A stretch of DNA of 64,000 nucleotides from the NCBI GenBank assembly GCA_951813285.1, contig OX638355.1:742501-806500 (forward strand), written 5' to 3'. Made by a program: the position numbers and the translations under genes. The stretch is from Terriglobia bacterium (lineage in GTDB: Bacteria > Acidobacteriota > Terriglobia > Versatilivoradales > Versatilivoraceae). Positions within the stretch are counted from its first letter, which is position 1. Each line of letters opens with the position of its first letter. Below the pieces are notes generated by a model, which made no database searches, was not told where the DNA came from, and saw only the letters and a program-made list of their open reading frames with translations. Shown here one piece after another: positions 16,891 through 25,648 of the stretch.

Positions 16891-17703
16891 CTAGCCTCCC
16901 TCTCGCTCCAACGCACCTTCCAGCTCGCCCGGCTTCTTCCCCCGATGGATGATGTCCGCCAGGGCGCGGGTGGTGCGGGCCGGGTCGGAACTCTGCCACA
17001 CGTTTCGCCCCAGAGCCACGCCGGCGGCTCCACAATCCATGGCCTCTCCGACCATCTCCAGCAGGTCCCGGGTGGTCCCCTTCCTGGGGCCTCCCGCCAC
17101 CACCACCGGCACCGGACAGAACGCCACCAGCTTCTCGAAGGTCCGGGGATCTCCCGTATAGGAGGTCTTGACGATGTCGGCGCCCAGCTCGGCCCCGGCG
17201 CGAGCAGCCAGCAACTCGGCCTCGGCGCCCCGCTGCTTCAGCAACTCCTCGGTCGGGTACATCATGGCCAGCAAGGGCAGGCTCCAGCGCTGGCACTCCT
17301 CGGCCACCTGGCGGAAGTTGTCGAGCATGTGCCGCTCGTGGGGCGAGCCCACCATGACCTGAACCGAGATGGCGTCGGCCGCCTGCTTCAGGGCGTACTC
17401 GACGCTGCCGATCAGGGTGAGGTCGTTTTCGCCGGTGATGATGTTGGACAGATTGAAGACCGAGCCGCAGCGGTTGGCGTATTCGGGGTAGAGGTTTCCC
17501 GCCATTCCCGCGTTGAAGATGACGGCGTCGGCCCCCCCGGCCACCACTCGCCGCACCGTTTCACGGGGGTCCTCGATGCCCGCCACTGGGCCCAGGATGA
17601 CGCCATGGTCCAGTGGGATCATCACCGTGTTGCCGGTAGCGGGATTGACGATGCGGTCGTAGCGCACCTTCTTGCCGACGTCGATGGTTCGTTCCTTGCT
17701 CAT
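16891..17703 (-). CDS. DhnA-family class I aldolase (ADH-synthase/LsrF-like)
   Basis: 270 residues from the ATG at 17703, chosen because it overlaps the stop of the upstream kinase gene by 4 bases. The protein is a TIM-barrel class I aldolase of the DhnA group: MIPLDHGV near 28-35, and DIVKTSYTGDP, whose Lys179 is the predicted Schiff-base residue. VVVAGGPRKGTTRDLLEMV and AAGVALGRNVWQ provide the phosphate-binding loops. Relatives include archaeal fructose-bisphosphate aldolase, ADH synthase and LsrF. With the coupled PfkB kinase it could phosphorylate and cleave a ketose, but the sugar is not known. Confidence 0.87.
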   Translation of the reverse strand: MSKERTIDVGKKVRYDRIVNPATGNTVMIPLDHGVILGPVAGIEDPRETVRRVVAGGADAVIFNAGMAGNLYPEYANRCGSVFNLSNIITGENDLTLIGSVEYALKQAADAISVQVMVGSPHERHMLDNFRQVAEECQRWSLPLLAMMYPTEELLKQRGAEAELLAARAGAELGADIVKTSYTGDPRTFEKLVAFCPVPVVVAGGPRKGTTRDLLEMVGEAMDCGAAGVALGRNVWQSSDPARTTRALADIIHRGKKPGELEGALEREGG

Positions 17704-18650
17704 GGGTGGCCCCCTTCCGGCCCATCCGTCTGAAAGTAGCGTGAATTCCGTTCCCGGAGAAATCGAAGGGCTTGTTGTAGGTCGGGAATGCCGGTTCGCC
17801 CCCCCAGCCGCGTGCACTTGATGGCGGCCACCGCCGAGGCGAACTCAACCGTTTTCCCCGGTTCCCACTGCTGCAGCATCCCGTAGATAAAGGCGCCGTG
17901 GAAAACGTCGCCCGCCCCGGTGGTATCCACCACCTCCACCGGAAAGGCGGGATGGTGGAACCTGCGCCCCTCGGCCTGTCCGCGACAGCCCCGTTCCCCC
18001 AGGGTGACCACCGCCACCGAAGGACCGTAGTCCAGGAGGTGGTCGATGGCCCGGTCCACGTCCTCGGTCTTGGCAAAAGAGCCGGCAAAGGCCAGCGAGG
18101 CAATCACGGTGTCGGTCCGCCGCAGCAGTTCGGAAATGTCGCCTTCCAGGGCCAGGACATCGGCATCCAGCACTACCGGCACCCCTGCATGCCTGGCCAG
18201 CCCGGCGGATTCCAGCGCGGCCGACCGGTGAACCCCGTCCAGATGCAGGACCCCGGCCTGCTCGATTAACTGCGTTGGCAGCTGCGACGCCTGCAACTCG
18301 CTGTAGGTGGGCACGCAGGCCAGGATGCTGCGCTGCCCGTTGGCTCGGTCCACCAGCACGACCGAGGCCTGGGAGAGAGCTCCAGGTTCGACAAGAAGGT
18401 GCCGGGTGTCGACTCCGTACTGGTCCAACTCGCGGCGGATGAAGTTACCGAAGGCATCGTCACCGACCTTGCCGGCACAGGCTACCGAGCACCCCAATCG
18501 CGCCAGGGTGACCAGAGCGGTGGCCACCTCGCCGCCTCCCTGCTGCCGGGTCTCGAGCATGCGGATCTCCTCATCCGGCCCCGGCATGTGCGGCACCACA
18601 CCCAGCAGGTCAAAGCAGCAACAGCCCAATCCCACCACGTCAACCATCAA
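17700..18650 (-). CDS. PfkB/ribokinase-family sugar kinase
   Basis: 316 residues. The N-terminal PfkB region has QGGGEVATALVTLARLG (37-53), and the C-terminal signature VDTTGAGDVFHGAF (241-254) holds the catalytic Asp248 and anion hole. Length and layout are normal. Its stop overlaps the aldolase start by 4 bases, so the two are translated together. The family phosphorylates sugars, nucleosides or sugar acids; pairing with a class I aldolase resembles kinase/aldolase steps of ketose breakdown, including the sulfofructose type (analogy only). Confidence 0.9.
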   Translation of the reverse strand: MMVDVVGLGCCCFDLLGVVPHMPGPDEEIRMLETRQQGGGEVATALVTLARLGCSVACAGKVGDDAFGNFIRRELDQYGVDTRHLLVEPGALSQASVVLVDRANGQRSILACVPTYSELQASQLPTQLIEQAGVLHLDGVHRSAALESAGLARHAGVPVVLDADVLALEGDISELLRRTDTVIASLAFAGSFAKTEDVDRAIDHLLDYGPSVAVVTLGERGCRGQAEGRRFHHPAFPVEVVDTTGAGDVFHGAFIYGMLQQWEPGKTVEFASAVAAIKCTRLGGRTGIPDLQQALRFLRERNSRYFQTDGPEGGHP

Positions 18651-18657
18651 ACTTTTC

Positions 18658-19038
18658 CTACGCGCTCATCGTACGAATCCCATAGAGGGGGATACGAATA
18701 TCCCGGGTGACGAGGATCAGTCCCTCCACCTGAGCTTGCGCGATCAGCATTCGGTCGAACGGATCTCCGTGATGCGGTGGAAGCGCGCCCGCCTGCTCCG
18801 CGTGAAGAAACGTGAGATTCAGAGGGATGAAGTCCTGCTCCTTGACCGCCGCTTCCAGATTGTCTGGAGCCTTCAGCTTCCCCAGCGCCCGCTTGACGGC
18901 AATCTCCCAGCCGCTGACCGAGCTGACAAAGACCTCGTTCTGTTCGCTCTCAATGGATTGAAAAGCGTCTCTGTGTAGTTTTTCGGGGGCGGTTAACCAC
19001 CACAGCACGGTGTGAGTATCCAGCAGTAGACGTGCCAC
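18658..19038 (-). CDS. PIN-domain toxin (VapC-like), module 1
   Basis: 126 residues. PIN features: LLLDTHTVLWWLTAPEKL with the first Asp at the N-terminus, SGWEIAVKRALGKL with the second acidic residue, and DPFDRMLIAQAQVEGLILVTRD with the final acidic cluster. These residues hold Mg2+ in PIN ribonucleases, which cut tRNA or rRNA when freed from antitoxin. The GTG start shares its G with the antitoxin stop (TAGTG), the usual coupling in such pairs. All key acidic residues seem intact, so it may be active. Confidence 0.9.
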   Translation of the reverse strand: MARLLLDTHTVLWWLTAPEKLHRDAFQSIESEQNEVFVSSVSGWEIAVKRALGKLKAPDNLEAAVKEQDFIPLNLTFLHAEQAGALPPHHGDPFDRMLIAQAQVEGLILVTRDIRIPLYGIRTMSA

Positions 19039-19295
19039 TATTCGTCTTCATCGGGAAAGATTTTCGAGTTGTAAAACGAATCGATAACGTCCCGTGGAGT
19101 CTCGTCAAAGTCCGGAGCAATCCAGATCTGTCCCTTCAGCGCCCCAGGCTTGCGCTTGACCTTCCGCTCACGGTAGGGCACCAGCCGCAGGTAAGGCTCA
19201 CCGGCCTTGGCGATCACGACCTGCTCGCCCTCCCAAGCCAATTTGCCCAGGCGCGAGAGCTGCGACTTGGCTTCGTGCATGTTGACTTTCATCAT
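19038..19295 (-). CDS. Phd/YefM-type antitoxin, module 1
   Basis: About 85 residues from the ATG at 19295, which has GGAG 5 bases upstream; an adjacent second ATG at 19292 is equally possible. The N-terminus MKVNMHEAKSQLSRL is the typical Phd/YefM DNA-binding fold, and EQVVIAKAGEPYLRLVPY completes it. The acidic C-terminus (FPDEDE) should wrap the PIN toxin encoded immediately downstream. Such antitoxins repress their own promoter. Confidence 0.9.
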   Translation of the reverse strand: MMKVNMHEAKSQLSRLGKLAWEGEQVVIAKAGEPYLRLVPYRERKVKRKPGALKGQIWIAPDFDETPRDVIDSFYNSKIFPDEDE

Positions 19296-19340
19296 GGGAA
19301 CTCCAGTATGGCTAAGTCTAGCTAAGTTTGTCAAGCTGGG
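19296..19340 (-). promoter_or_regulatory. Candidate operator of the Phd/PIN module
   Basis: Just upstream of the antitoxin start lies a perfect short palindrome, GCTA-AGTC-TAGC, directly followed by a second CTAAGT. Phd/YefM proteins bind paired short palindromes over their own promoter, so position and form fit an autoregulatory operator. The assignment rests on symmetry and location only. Confidence 0.35.
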
Positions 19341-19445
19341 AGGAAGCGGATGGCTTCCTCCGGCAATTCGGGGCGTGTCATTTCCGCCAGCCCTGCGGAC
19401 ATCGCCGGTCGAGCTCACGTTCAATGATTGCTGTCAGCGTCTTTG

Positions 19446-19697
19446 TCATCGTTCTACCTCAAAGAAGTTTGAACGCAAGACTGATTTTCTTCTTTTCACA
19501 CTTCTCACTTCCTCATACATCTCCGGGTCCGGTTCAATTTCCACTACCTCGCCGTCGCGCATCACGACAACACCAGTGCCGGTTCGGTGTGCGATCAGGT
19601 GCGCGCGTCTGGCGGCTCGCGTGAGAGCGGCCGTCACACCTTCCGTATCAGCGTCTTCTGGATTTGGATGTCTTTTTTCAGGGGACTCTTTCATCAT
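19446..19697 (-). CDS. Small antitoxin-like protein adjoining a zeta-toxin remnant
   Basis: About 83 residues from an ATG at 19697 (or 19694), overlapping the preceding ORF by 4 bases. The sequence runs from an acidic KRHPNPEDADTEG start through ALTRAARRAHLIAHRTGTG to VVVMRDGEVVEIEPDPE. This resembles small proteins I recall next to COG4185 zeta-type kinases, so it is likely the antitoxin-side partner of the toxin whose C-terminus survives upstream. Its N-terminal region is intact. Function is inferred from context alone. Confidence 0.6.
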   Translation of the reverse strand: MMKESPEKRHPNPEDADTEGVTAALTRAARRAHLIAHRTGTGVVVMRDGEVVEIEPDPEMYEEVRSVKRRKSVLRSNFFEVER

Positions 19698-20164
19698 GAC
19701 TCTTTCTTCTCCAGCAGGAGAGGCCTCATGCCACTGTTGTTGTACCACAACCAATCGTCGACACAGGGCCGGTACATTGCTTTGAAATTCCGCAGGCCGG
19801 CATGAAAACGGCGTCGAATGACCGGTTCGGGGACAGGGTGCCCGCCCTGCCTCACGCGTAACTCCACTCGCTTTATCGCTTCTTTCGGAGTGAAATCCAG
19901 TTTGAATTCAACCCGGTCGGCGTAGTCGCGACCTCCAGTTTCCAGGAACCTGTGGAATCTCGTGCCGGCTCGCATCGCCGGCGTCGGAGGAATCAGTCGC
20001 TTCCATCGCGCCAACCACTGCTCGAACGTCTGATCGGTATTCCTGAACCTCCGGTAGTCAGCCAGTTCTGTAACTGAAACTCTCATAGCGCGCTCCGACG
20101 AATATCCGGGCCTCTCCTGATACCCCAACAGTGCACCCCGTAGACGCTCTTCCGGTGTCCCCAT
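19694..20164 (-). pseudogene. Chimeric relic: PD-(D/E)XK-type N-terminus joined to a zeta-toxin C-terminus
   Basis: The open frame of 156 residues is a join of two unrelated pieces. Residues about 27-90 (RVSVTELADYRRF, PTPAMRAGTRFHRFLE) match the start of phage-like PD-(D/E)XK proteins as I know them. Residues about 95-150 (RVELRVRQGGHPVPEPVIRRRF, then DDWLWYNNSG) match the end of COG4185 zeta-type toxin kinases. Walker A and all the kinase core are missing, and so are the nuclease catalytic residues. An in-frame deletion between two neighbouring genes explains it best. The real start is either ATG 20164 or ATG 20086. It is probably non-functional. Confidence 0.6.
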
Positions 20165-20345
20165 GTGTTCATGCTGAAGCGCGGCTGTGCCCCTACAGCC
20201 CGCCTACCAGATTCGTCAGCAGTGGGCGAGGACCGGAAAGTTGACGATGCAGAGGACGACCAAGTCCAGATCGCTCCGGTCCGGGTTGTCGACAAAGCCA
20301 TGCATTCATTCAATTCGGCTGGCGAAAGCGTTCAAGCGAGGCTCA

Positions 20346-20726
20346 TCACAGGTTTTCGGGTGATATCGAAAAAGAAAGATTCAACTCCGAGGCCACCTGC
20401 GCGAGTCGCAGATCATGCGTCCAAAGCCGTGCTGATTGGGCCAGTGCGGTAGAAGCCAGAAGATGGGCGTCGACATATCCGATGCCACTCCCCATTAATT
20501 CATGTCGCTCAATAAAGAAGAGCACCTCATCATCATCGGCAACCAGGATCCGTGGCAGTCCTCCAAGCAGAGACAAAATTTCTTTCCTGTTTCGCAAGTT
20601 GCCACAAGCCAATTCACCGACCACCATGGGGTGGATGAGCACCTGGTCCCTATTCAACAGCGTGGTCAGTTTTCTGTCTTCGGAACGCAGGTGGCGAATC
20701 CAGACCGAGGTATCGACCAGAATCAT
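20346..20726 (-). CDS. vapC: PIN-domain toxin (VapC), module 2
   Basis: 126 residues with the standard VapC order: ILVDTSVWIRHLR (first Asp), HPMVVGELACGNL (Glu), GIGYVDAHLLASTAL (Asp) and RLWTHDLRL (last Asp). The start overlaps the antitoxin stop by 4 bases. VapC toxins are Mg2+-dependent ribonucleases that usually cut tRNA or 23S rRNA. All four acidic positions are present, so this module looks intact. Confidence 0.92.
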   Translation of the reverse strand: MILVDTSVWIRHLRSEDRKLTTLLNRDQVLIHPMVVGELACGNLRNRKEILSLLGGLPRILVADDDEVLFFIERHELMGSGIGYVDAHLLASTALAQSARLWTHDLRLAQVASELNLSFSISPENL

Positions 20727-20920
20727 GTCAAGCGAACCTGCCGGCGCGGGACCGATTCCAGTTGCGGCTCGCTTCCGCCAAGACGCGCCAACCGCCGAGC
20801 GCTTTCACGCTCAATGAGAGCACGCAAACCTTCCTGAACCAATGCCGTCCTGCTCTTCCTGCCGGTAAGGCGCTGGACTTCTTCCAACAACCGGTCGTCA
20901 ATGTTTACGGTAGTCCTCAT
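20723..20920 (-). CDS. vapB: VapB-type antitoxin, module 2
   Basis: 65 residues from ATG 20920, preceded by AAGGGAA; a longer frame to 20950 has no ribosome site. MRTTVNIDDRLLEEVQRLTG is the ribbon-helix-helix DNA-binding start, followed by KSRTALVQEGLRALIERESARR. The C-terminus should neutralise the VapC encoded by the overlapping downstream gene. The 20921-21000 segment is AT-rich and likely holds its promoter. Confidence 0.9.
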   Translation of the reverse strand: MRTTVNIDDRLLEEVQRLTGRKSRTALVQEGLRALIERESARRLARLGGSEPQLESVPRRQVRLT

Positions 20921-21077
20921 TCGATTCCCTTGTCTCCAAGTGTGAACCACAGCTCACATAGGCCTCAAGCATCAAATAATACATCTTTTGATGCTATATT
21001 TCATGCCTAATCGGTGATCGTTAAACGTTCGAGAAACCACCGAGAATTGCAGGTGGACTCTCCACCGTTTGGGCTTG

Positions 21078-22244
21078 ATGGCCGTGGCTCGTTGGCATAG
21101 CCTTGTCGCGGCGGCGCGGCGCAATGGACTCAGATGGGACCTCCGCCCGAGGCCAGCACCTGTAGGGTCCCTTCAGGATTGGGAAAAGAGAGAATCCGAC
21201 TCCATGCTCCTGCGCCCACTCATTCACACCCTGGAGAGGCGGTTCCACCAGCGGGACATCGACCGCCGCCTGGTCAGACCCTTCGAGTGGGGAGAAGAGT
21301 TTCTGGATGACGGGTGCCCGGGTGGCAGCCCCCTCGGACGGATTCAGGAGCACAACCGTCAGGCCCTGGCCGCCAGCCACGCCTACTTCGCCCCTTCGCC
21401 CTCCAAGCCCGGCCAATTCGATTTCGACGGCTTCCGGCTGCGCTTTCCCAGCGCCATCCAAACGCCCTATCCCGAAAACAACACCGTGCATGCGCGCTAC
21501 TTTCCGGCAGGCGAGATGGCGGCCATTGTGCTTCCCCAGTGGAACGGCGACGAGCAGGCTCACGTCGGACTCTGCAAGGCGCTGCAGCGCTTCGGGGTCG
21601 GGGCTCTGCGTCTCAGTCTGCCCTACCACGACCGGCGGCGCCCGGAGGGCCTGAAACGCGCCGACTACATGGTGGGCCCCAATATCGGCCGCACCATTCA
21701 GGCCGTCCGGCAGGCGGTTCAGGACGTGCGCCGAGCCGCCGACTGGCTGGCGGGCCAGGGGATTCGCCGCATCGGACTGCTGGGAACCAGTATCGGCTCC
21801 TGCGTGGGCTGGCTGGCCTTCGTGCACGACCCGCGGCTCGACCTGGGGGCTTTCAACCACGTGTCGAGCTACTTCGGTGACGTGGTATGGCGGGGAATCA
21901 CCACCTCTCACATCCGCAAGACGCTGGAACAGCACATGACCCAGGCGGAAGTCCGCCAGGCCTGGCTGGCCCTGAGTCCGATTGCCTACGTCTCCAGGCT
22001 CAGGGGCAATTCCCGCCCCATGCTGATGCTTTCGGCTCTCTACGACCTGTCGTTTCCGCCCGACCTCTCGCGCCGGCTCTTCGATCAGGTGGACCGGGAG
22101 CGAATCCGGGTCCAAAAGGTCTTTCTTCCCTGCGGGCACTATACCGGGGGACGGCCGCCTTTCAGCTACCTGACCGGCTTTCACCTCGTCAACTTCTTCC
22201 GCCGCCAGCGGGAAGCCTTGCTCAAGAGCGAATCCGCGTCCTGA
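21078..22244 (+). CDS. Alpha/beta-hydrolase family protein
   Basis: About 388 residues if ATG 21078 is used; TTG 21069 and ATG 21204 are alternatives, none with a good ribosome site, so the first 40 residues are doubtful. The nucleophile elbow is GLLGTSIGSCVGW (Ser in GTSIG). An acid candidate lies in LSALYDLSFPPDLS and the final His in FLPCGHYTGG, giving a complete Ser-Asp-His triad. The long N-terminal part before the first strand (AAIVLPQWNGDE) is typical of abhydrolase_18-like proteins. The substrate is unknown. It ends 17 bases from the convergent M81 gene. Confidence 0.8.
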   Translation: MAVARWHSLVAAARRNGLRWDLRPRPAPVGSLQDWEKRESDSMLLRPLIHTLERRFHQRDIDRRLVRPFEWGEEFLDDGCPGGSPLGRIQEHNRQALAASHAYFAPSPSKPGQFDFDGFRLRFPSAIQTPYPENNTVHARYFPAGEMAAIVLPQWNGDEQAHVGLCKALQRFGVGALRLSLPYHDRRRPEGLKRADYMVGPNIGRTIQAVRQAVQDVRRAADWLAGQGIRRIGLLGTSIGSCVGWLAFVHDPRLDLGAFNHVSSYFGDVVWRGITTSHIRKTLEQHMTQAEVRQAWLALSPIAYVSRLRGNSRPMLMLSALYDLSFPPDLSRRLFDQVDRERIRVQKVFLPCGHYTGGRPPFSYLTGFHLVNFFRRQREALLKSESAS

Positions 22245-22261
22245 CCAACGAGTGTCAATCT

Positions 22262-23791
22262 TCACCGACCGGGAAAGCGCCGAACCGTCATTTCAGGCTC
22301 AACGGTCTCGGGCATGGCATCCAGGGGGTAAACCGGCCTGCGAATGCGCCGAAAGGGCAGCATGCGCATATCGGCGGGCGTGGGACCGGGAACAGCCACC
22401 ACGAAGAAGGCTTTCATGATGCCGCCGTAGCCCACCCGGAAGTTCATCATGTTCTTGACGCAGACAAACTTGGCCCGGCGGGGGTCCAGTCCCATCGAGC
22501 GGTACTGCTCGTCGGCCCACTCGTAGGTGGGACGGCTCATGACCAGCAGTTGGAGGCTGCCGGTCTGCAGGACTAGCGAGCGTCCCATGGAGACTTCGAC
22601 GCCTGCCAGGATGCCGCCCCGGTAACGGAAGCGGCCCTCCGATTTCCGCCGCAGCACCGCCTTGAGCACCAGGGGCTTGCCCCACTGCGGGTCCAGGCGG
22701 TGACCCACCTCCAGGGAGAAGCGGCTGCCGGGCTCTCGATGCCAGCAGTCGCCGACGGTTTGGGGATCGACCACCATGGCCAGGCAGGGCTCCTCGACCC
22801 GAAGCTCGATCAAACTTCTGACCAGCGCGATGCTGTCGCCGGCGGCGCCGCCCCCCGTGGTATCGGCGGTGTCCAGCAGGAGGATGGGGCCTCCTTGAAT
22901 CCGGCGGCCGCGCTCCACGGCGTCGGCCACGGTGAGCGTCTCCACTCGATAGGCCTCGCGCTCCTCCCAGTGCTGCAGAGCCAGCCGTCGGGCCAATTCC
23001 CCGGCCAGGGCCTCTTCTCCCTCGGTAATCACCAGCGCACTGCAACCCATTTCCGGAACGTCGATATAGGCGCCCAGGTTGAAGACCGAGGCCGACAGGA
23101 CCTCCGGCCGCGCCTGCTCCATACGGTCGGCCTGGCGCCGCAATCTGGCAAAGGGACCGTCCCCCTCGGTGGAGGCGTTGAAGCTGGTCAGAATCAGGGG
23201 CAACCGGGCCAGGGCCATGGCCGGGCGGCTCTGCCCCCTGGCTGCCCGCAACAACAACCTGGCCGCGAGTTGACCCGTCTGGAAAGCGTCCCGGTGCGGA
23301 TAGGTGTGGTAACCGAGGAGGATATCCGCCGCCTGAACCATGGACCTGGTCAGGTTACCATGCAGGTCGAGCGTGAGGGCCAGGGGAACCCGCGGGCCGA
23401 CCATTTTGCGGAGGGCGGAGGCCAGATCTCCCTCGGGATCGTCCAGACCCTGGACGCCCATGGAGCCGTGGCAGGACAGGAGGATGCCGTGAACCGGCCG
23501 GTGCCGGCGCAACCCGTCAAGCAAGCGCCGCTTCAGGGAGCGGTAGCATTCTGCCGAAAGCGGATTGCCGGAGTTGGCCCGCGCGGCTACCAGCGGGACC
23601 ACCTCGACCTGCTCCTCCGACTGGAGGATGGAAAGAAAACCGCCGACTTCAGTGTCCGACCGGCCGAGGGCCAGCAGCTCGGGGCCTTCCAACAGGTAGC
23701 CGGTGGTGCGAAAGAAGTCCAGCCCGGCCAGGCCCGTCACGAAATGGTTGGACTCGGATGAAAACTGAGCAACAGCGATGCGCAGGCTCAT
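22262..23791 (-). CDS. M81-family metallopeptidase-like protein (MlrC/microcystinase C type)
   Basis: 509 residues. N-terminal IAVAQFSSESNHF and GILLSCHGSMGVQGLDDPEGDL match the DUF1485/M81 domain, with the metal-site segments LTLDLHGNLT and GYHTYPHRDAFQTG. The C-terminal MlrC domain includes ILLLDTADTTGGGAAGDS. MlrC finishes microcystin breakdown in sphingomonads, but most homologues occur without microcystin genes and probably cleave other small amides or peptides. It lies 22 bases downstream of the glycoside-hydrolase-like gene on the same strand. Confidence 0.88.
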   Translation of the reverse strand: MSLRIAVAQFSSESNHFVTGLAGLDFFRTTGYLLEGPELLALGRSDTEVGGFLSILQSEEQVEVVPLVAARANSGNPLSAECYRSLKRRLLDGLRRHRPVHGILLSCHGSMGVQGLDDPEGDLASALRKMVGPRVPLALTLDLHGNLTRSMVQAADILLGYHTYPHRDAFQTGQLAARLLLRAARGQSRPAMALARLPLILTSFNASTEGDGPFARLRRQADRMEQARPEVLSASVFNLGAYIDVPEMGCSALVITEGEEALAGELARRLALQHWEEREAYRVETLTVADAVERGRRIQGGPILLLDTADTTGGGAAGDSIALVRSLIELRVEEPCLAMVVDPQTVGDCWHREPGSRFSLEVGHRLDPQWGKPLVLKAVLRRKSEGRFRYRGGILAGVEVSMGRSLVLQTGSLQLLVMSRPTYEWADEQYRSMGLDPRRAKFVCVKNMMNFRVGYGGIMKAFFVVAVPGPTPADMRMLPFRRIRRPVYPLDAMPETVEPEMTVRRFPGR

Positions 23792-23813
23792 CTATCCCAT
23801 CCACAATCGGGAG

Positions 23814-25538
23814 CTAACGCCTGGAATTGCGTCCCGTCTTTTCGTAGGGGCCGACATCGGGATCGTCGTCCGTCCAGAAGTTCTTGCTGATCAGATACTT
23901 GGTCTCGAGTTCCACGTCGCCGAGCCGAACATGGCCGGTGGCCAGGTCCGGGTCCCGATGGGTGAGGGTCACCTCGAGCAGATTGCTCCCCTGCCTGGGC
24001 CAGTATTGACGATCCAGCTTGTAGACAAACCAGTAGCCTCCGATCCGCTTGCAGGGGGCGTACATCTTGTACATCTGGTTAATCTTTTTCAGCGCCGATT
24101 CCGGCAGGGTCTTGCCGTTGAGGCTGATGTTCAACCGCTCCCGTTCGTTGACCCCTATGCGCAAGCGCAGCAGAACTTCTCGGACGATACCCTCCCGGTC
24201 CCAGTGCATCAGGTCGTCGGCGATGGTCACCTCAATTTTGGCTGTCTGGCCTGGTTTCAGCTCGACCGGCAAGGTCGGCTGCGCTTCGGAGGCCGGGATG
24301 CCCCGGGTCCCCCCATAGTCCCCCTGGGTCATCACCGAATAGAACTTGTCCTTGGGGGCCATGATGTCGGGATGATCGATTTCTCGCAACTGGGCGTAGA
24401 AATCGGCCCGATAGGGCCAGTTGGCTCCCGCGAACCACTGAGCCAGGTAGAGCCCGTCGACCCCCTGCTGCCAGTAGTTGCAAGCCATGGCCCGAGTTAT
24501 TTCGATGGTGGCGCTCAGCAGGCGGTCGGAGCTGACAATGCTGTTGATGGCGGCGAAGGCGCGGCACTCGGACCCCTTGACGGCTTCCACCAGCGGGCGG
24601 AAATCGGCCATGGTGTCCAGCCGCCCCCAATAGGTCTCCCCCACCAGAACATCGACAATGCCTTGCCGGATCCATTCCCGGTAGTCGAGTCCCAGAGAAT
24701 AGGCCTGGTCGATGTCGTTGGGGACGCGCAGCACCAGTTCGCGATCCGGGTCGCCGGCCTTCAAAGCCTCATAGACCCTCTTGAGCCAAGCGGTCATGAG
24801 GGGGCGGCCTGCCGCCACCTCGTTGGGATGAAAGAAGTAGGGCCCGGGACTGATGTAGTTGAGTTGGAGCTCCAAGCCGTCGATAGGGTAATTCTTGGCG
24901 ACCTCTTCAATCAGCGCGAAGCGCTCCTGGCGTACCTGCTCGTGCTTGAAATCCTGGTTGGATTTTCCCGGGAAATTGGGGATATCGCCCTTGGCTCCAA
25001 TTTCCAGGTGCCGGTTTTCAAGGCGATATTTCGAGGTGCGCACATCCCCCTCGATGGAGGAGCCACGCTGCCCCTGATTGAGCAACAAGGTGGGATAAAG
25101 CAACATCCCCTTGGCATGGGCTCGTTCGCAGCAGACCCCCAGCGGATCGACGCCCTGGTCCAGAGCCGCCCGCACGTTCTGCCCGGCGCGGTGGAAGACG
25201 GCGTGGGTCCACTTGTCCACCGGATCCCCCCACACCTCGCCGACCTTGGTGTCGTGAAAGACGGTGCGCCCGTCACCCAGGCCCAGGCAGACGGCCTCCA
25301 CCGAAGTGCCCACCAACTCGTCCACCGGCGCTTGGAACTGGCGCTTGGACATGGGCGGCTCGTAGTGATAGACCAGGTCGTGACGGCTGTCGTTGAAGTA
25401 GAGGATGCGGGGTTTCCGTCTCCCCGAGCTGCTGCGCTTCACCGCGGGCACGGCTGCGCCGGCCGTGGAGGCGGAAGCCGCCAGACTGGAAACCAGGCCG
25501 GCGCCCAGGGTACGCTTCACAAAGTCTCTTCTGATCAT
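23814..25538 (-). CDS. Tat-exported glycosyl-hydrolase-like TIM-barrel protein (GHL10-like)
   Basis: 574 residues from ATG 25538, which has AAGGAG 7 bases upstream; the longer TTG start at 25556 lacks one. The leader IRRDFVKRTLGAGLVSSLAA is a twin-arginine signal. The barrel (about 45-380) contains YPIDGLELQLNYISPGP and VDVLVGETYWGRLDTM, recalling the GHL10-type family of uncharacterised glycoside-hydrolase-like proteins. A C-terminal beta domain follows from about residue 400. It is probably extracytoplasmic carbohydrate handling; no catalytic pair can be named with confidence. Confidence 0.7.
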   Translation of the reverse strand: MIRRDFVKRTLGAGLVSSLAASASTAGAAVPAVKRSSSGRRKPRILYFNDSRHDLVYHYEPPMSKRQFQAPVDELVGTSVEAVCLGLGDGRTVFHDTKVGEVWGDPVDKWTHAVFHRAGQNVRAALDQGVDPLGVCCERAHAKGMLLYPTLLLNQGQRGSSIEGDVRTSKYRLENRHLEIGAKGDIPNFPGKSNQDFKHEQVRQERFALIEEVAKNYPIDGLELQLNYISPGPYFFHPNEVAAGRPLMTAWLKRVYEALKAGDPDRELVLRVPNDIDQAYSLGLDYREWIRQGIVDVLVGETYWGRLDTMADFRPLVEAVKGSECRAFAAINSIVSSDRLLSATIEITRAMACNYWQQGVDGLYLAQWFAGANWPYRADFYAQLREIDHPDIMAPKDKFYSVMTQGDYGGTRGIPASEAQPTLPVELKPGQTAKIEVTIADDLMHWDREGIVREVLLRLRIGVNERERLNISLNGKTLPESALKKINQMYKMYAPCKRIGGYWFVYKLDRQYWPRQGSNLLEVTLTHRDPDLATGHVRLGDVELETKYLISKNFWTDDDPDVGPYEKTGRNSRR

Positions 25539-25648
25539 GGAGTTCTCCTTTCCCAATGGGGTTGGGACATGTGACGGGAAGCCGATGTGCGGACCGCGGT
25601 CCTCGAGGAGGCAGCGCCTCCAATCCGGGGTTTTTGGATTCCGATGCC

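Noticed and set aside
22700-25574. Long plus-strand open frames (over 350 residues) opposite the M81 and glycoside-hydrolase-like genes
   Set aside because: These are shadow frames of GC-rich genes: low-complexity His/Gly/Gln composition, no family motif, and complete overlap with recognised genes.
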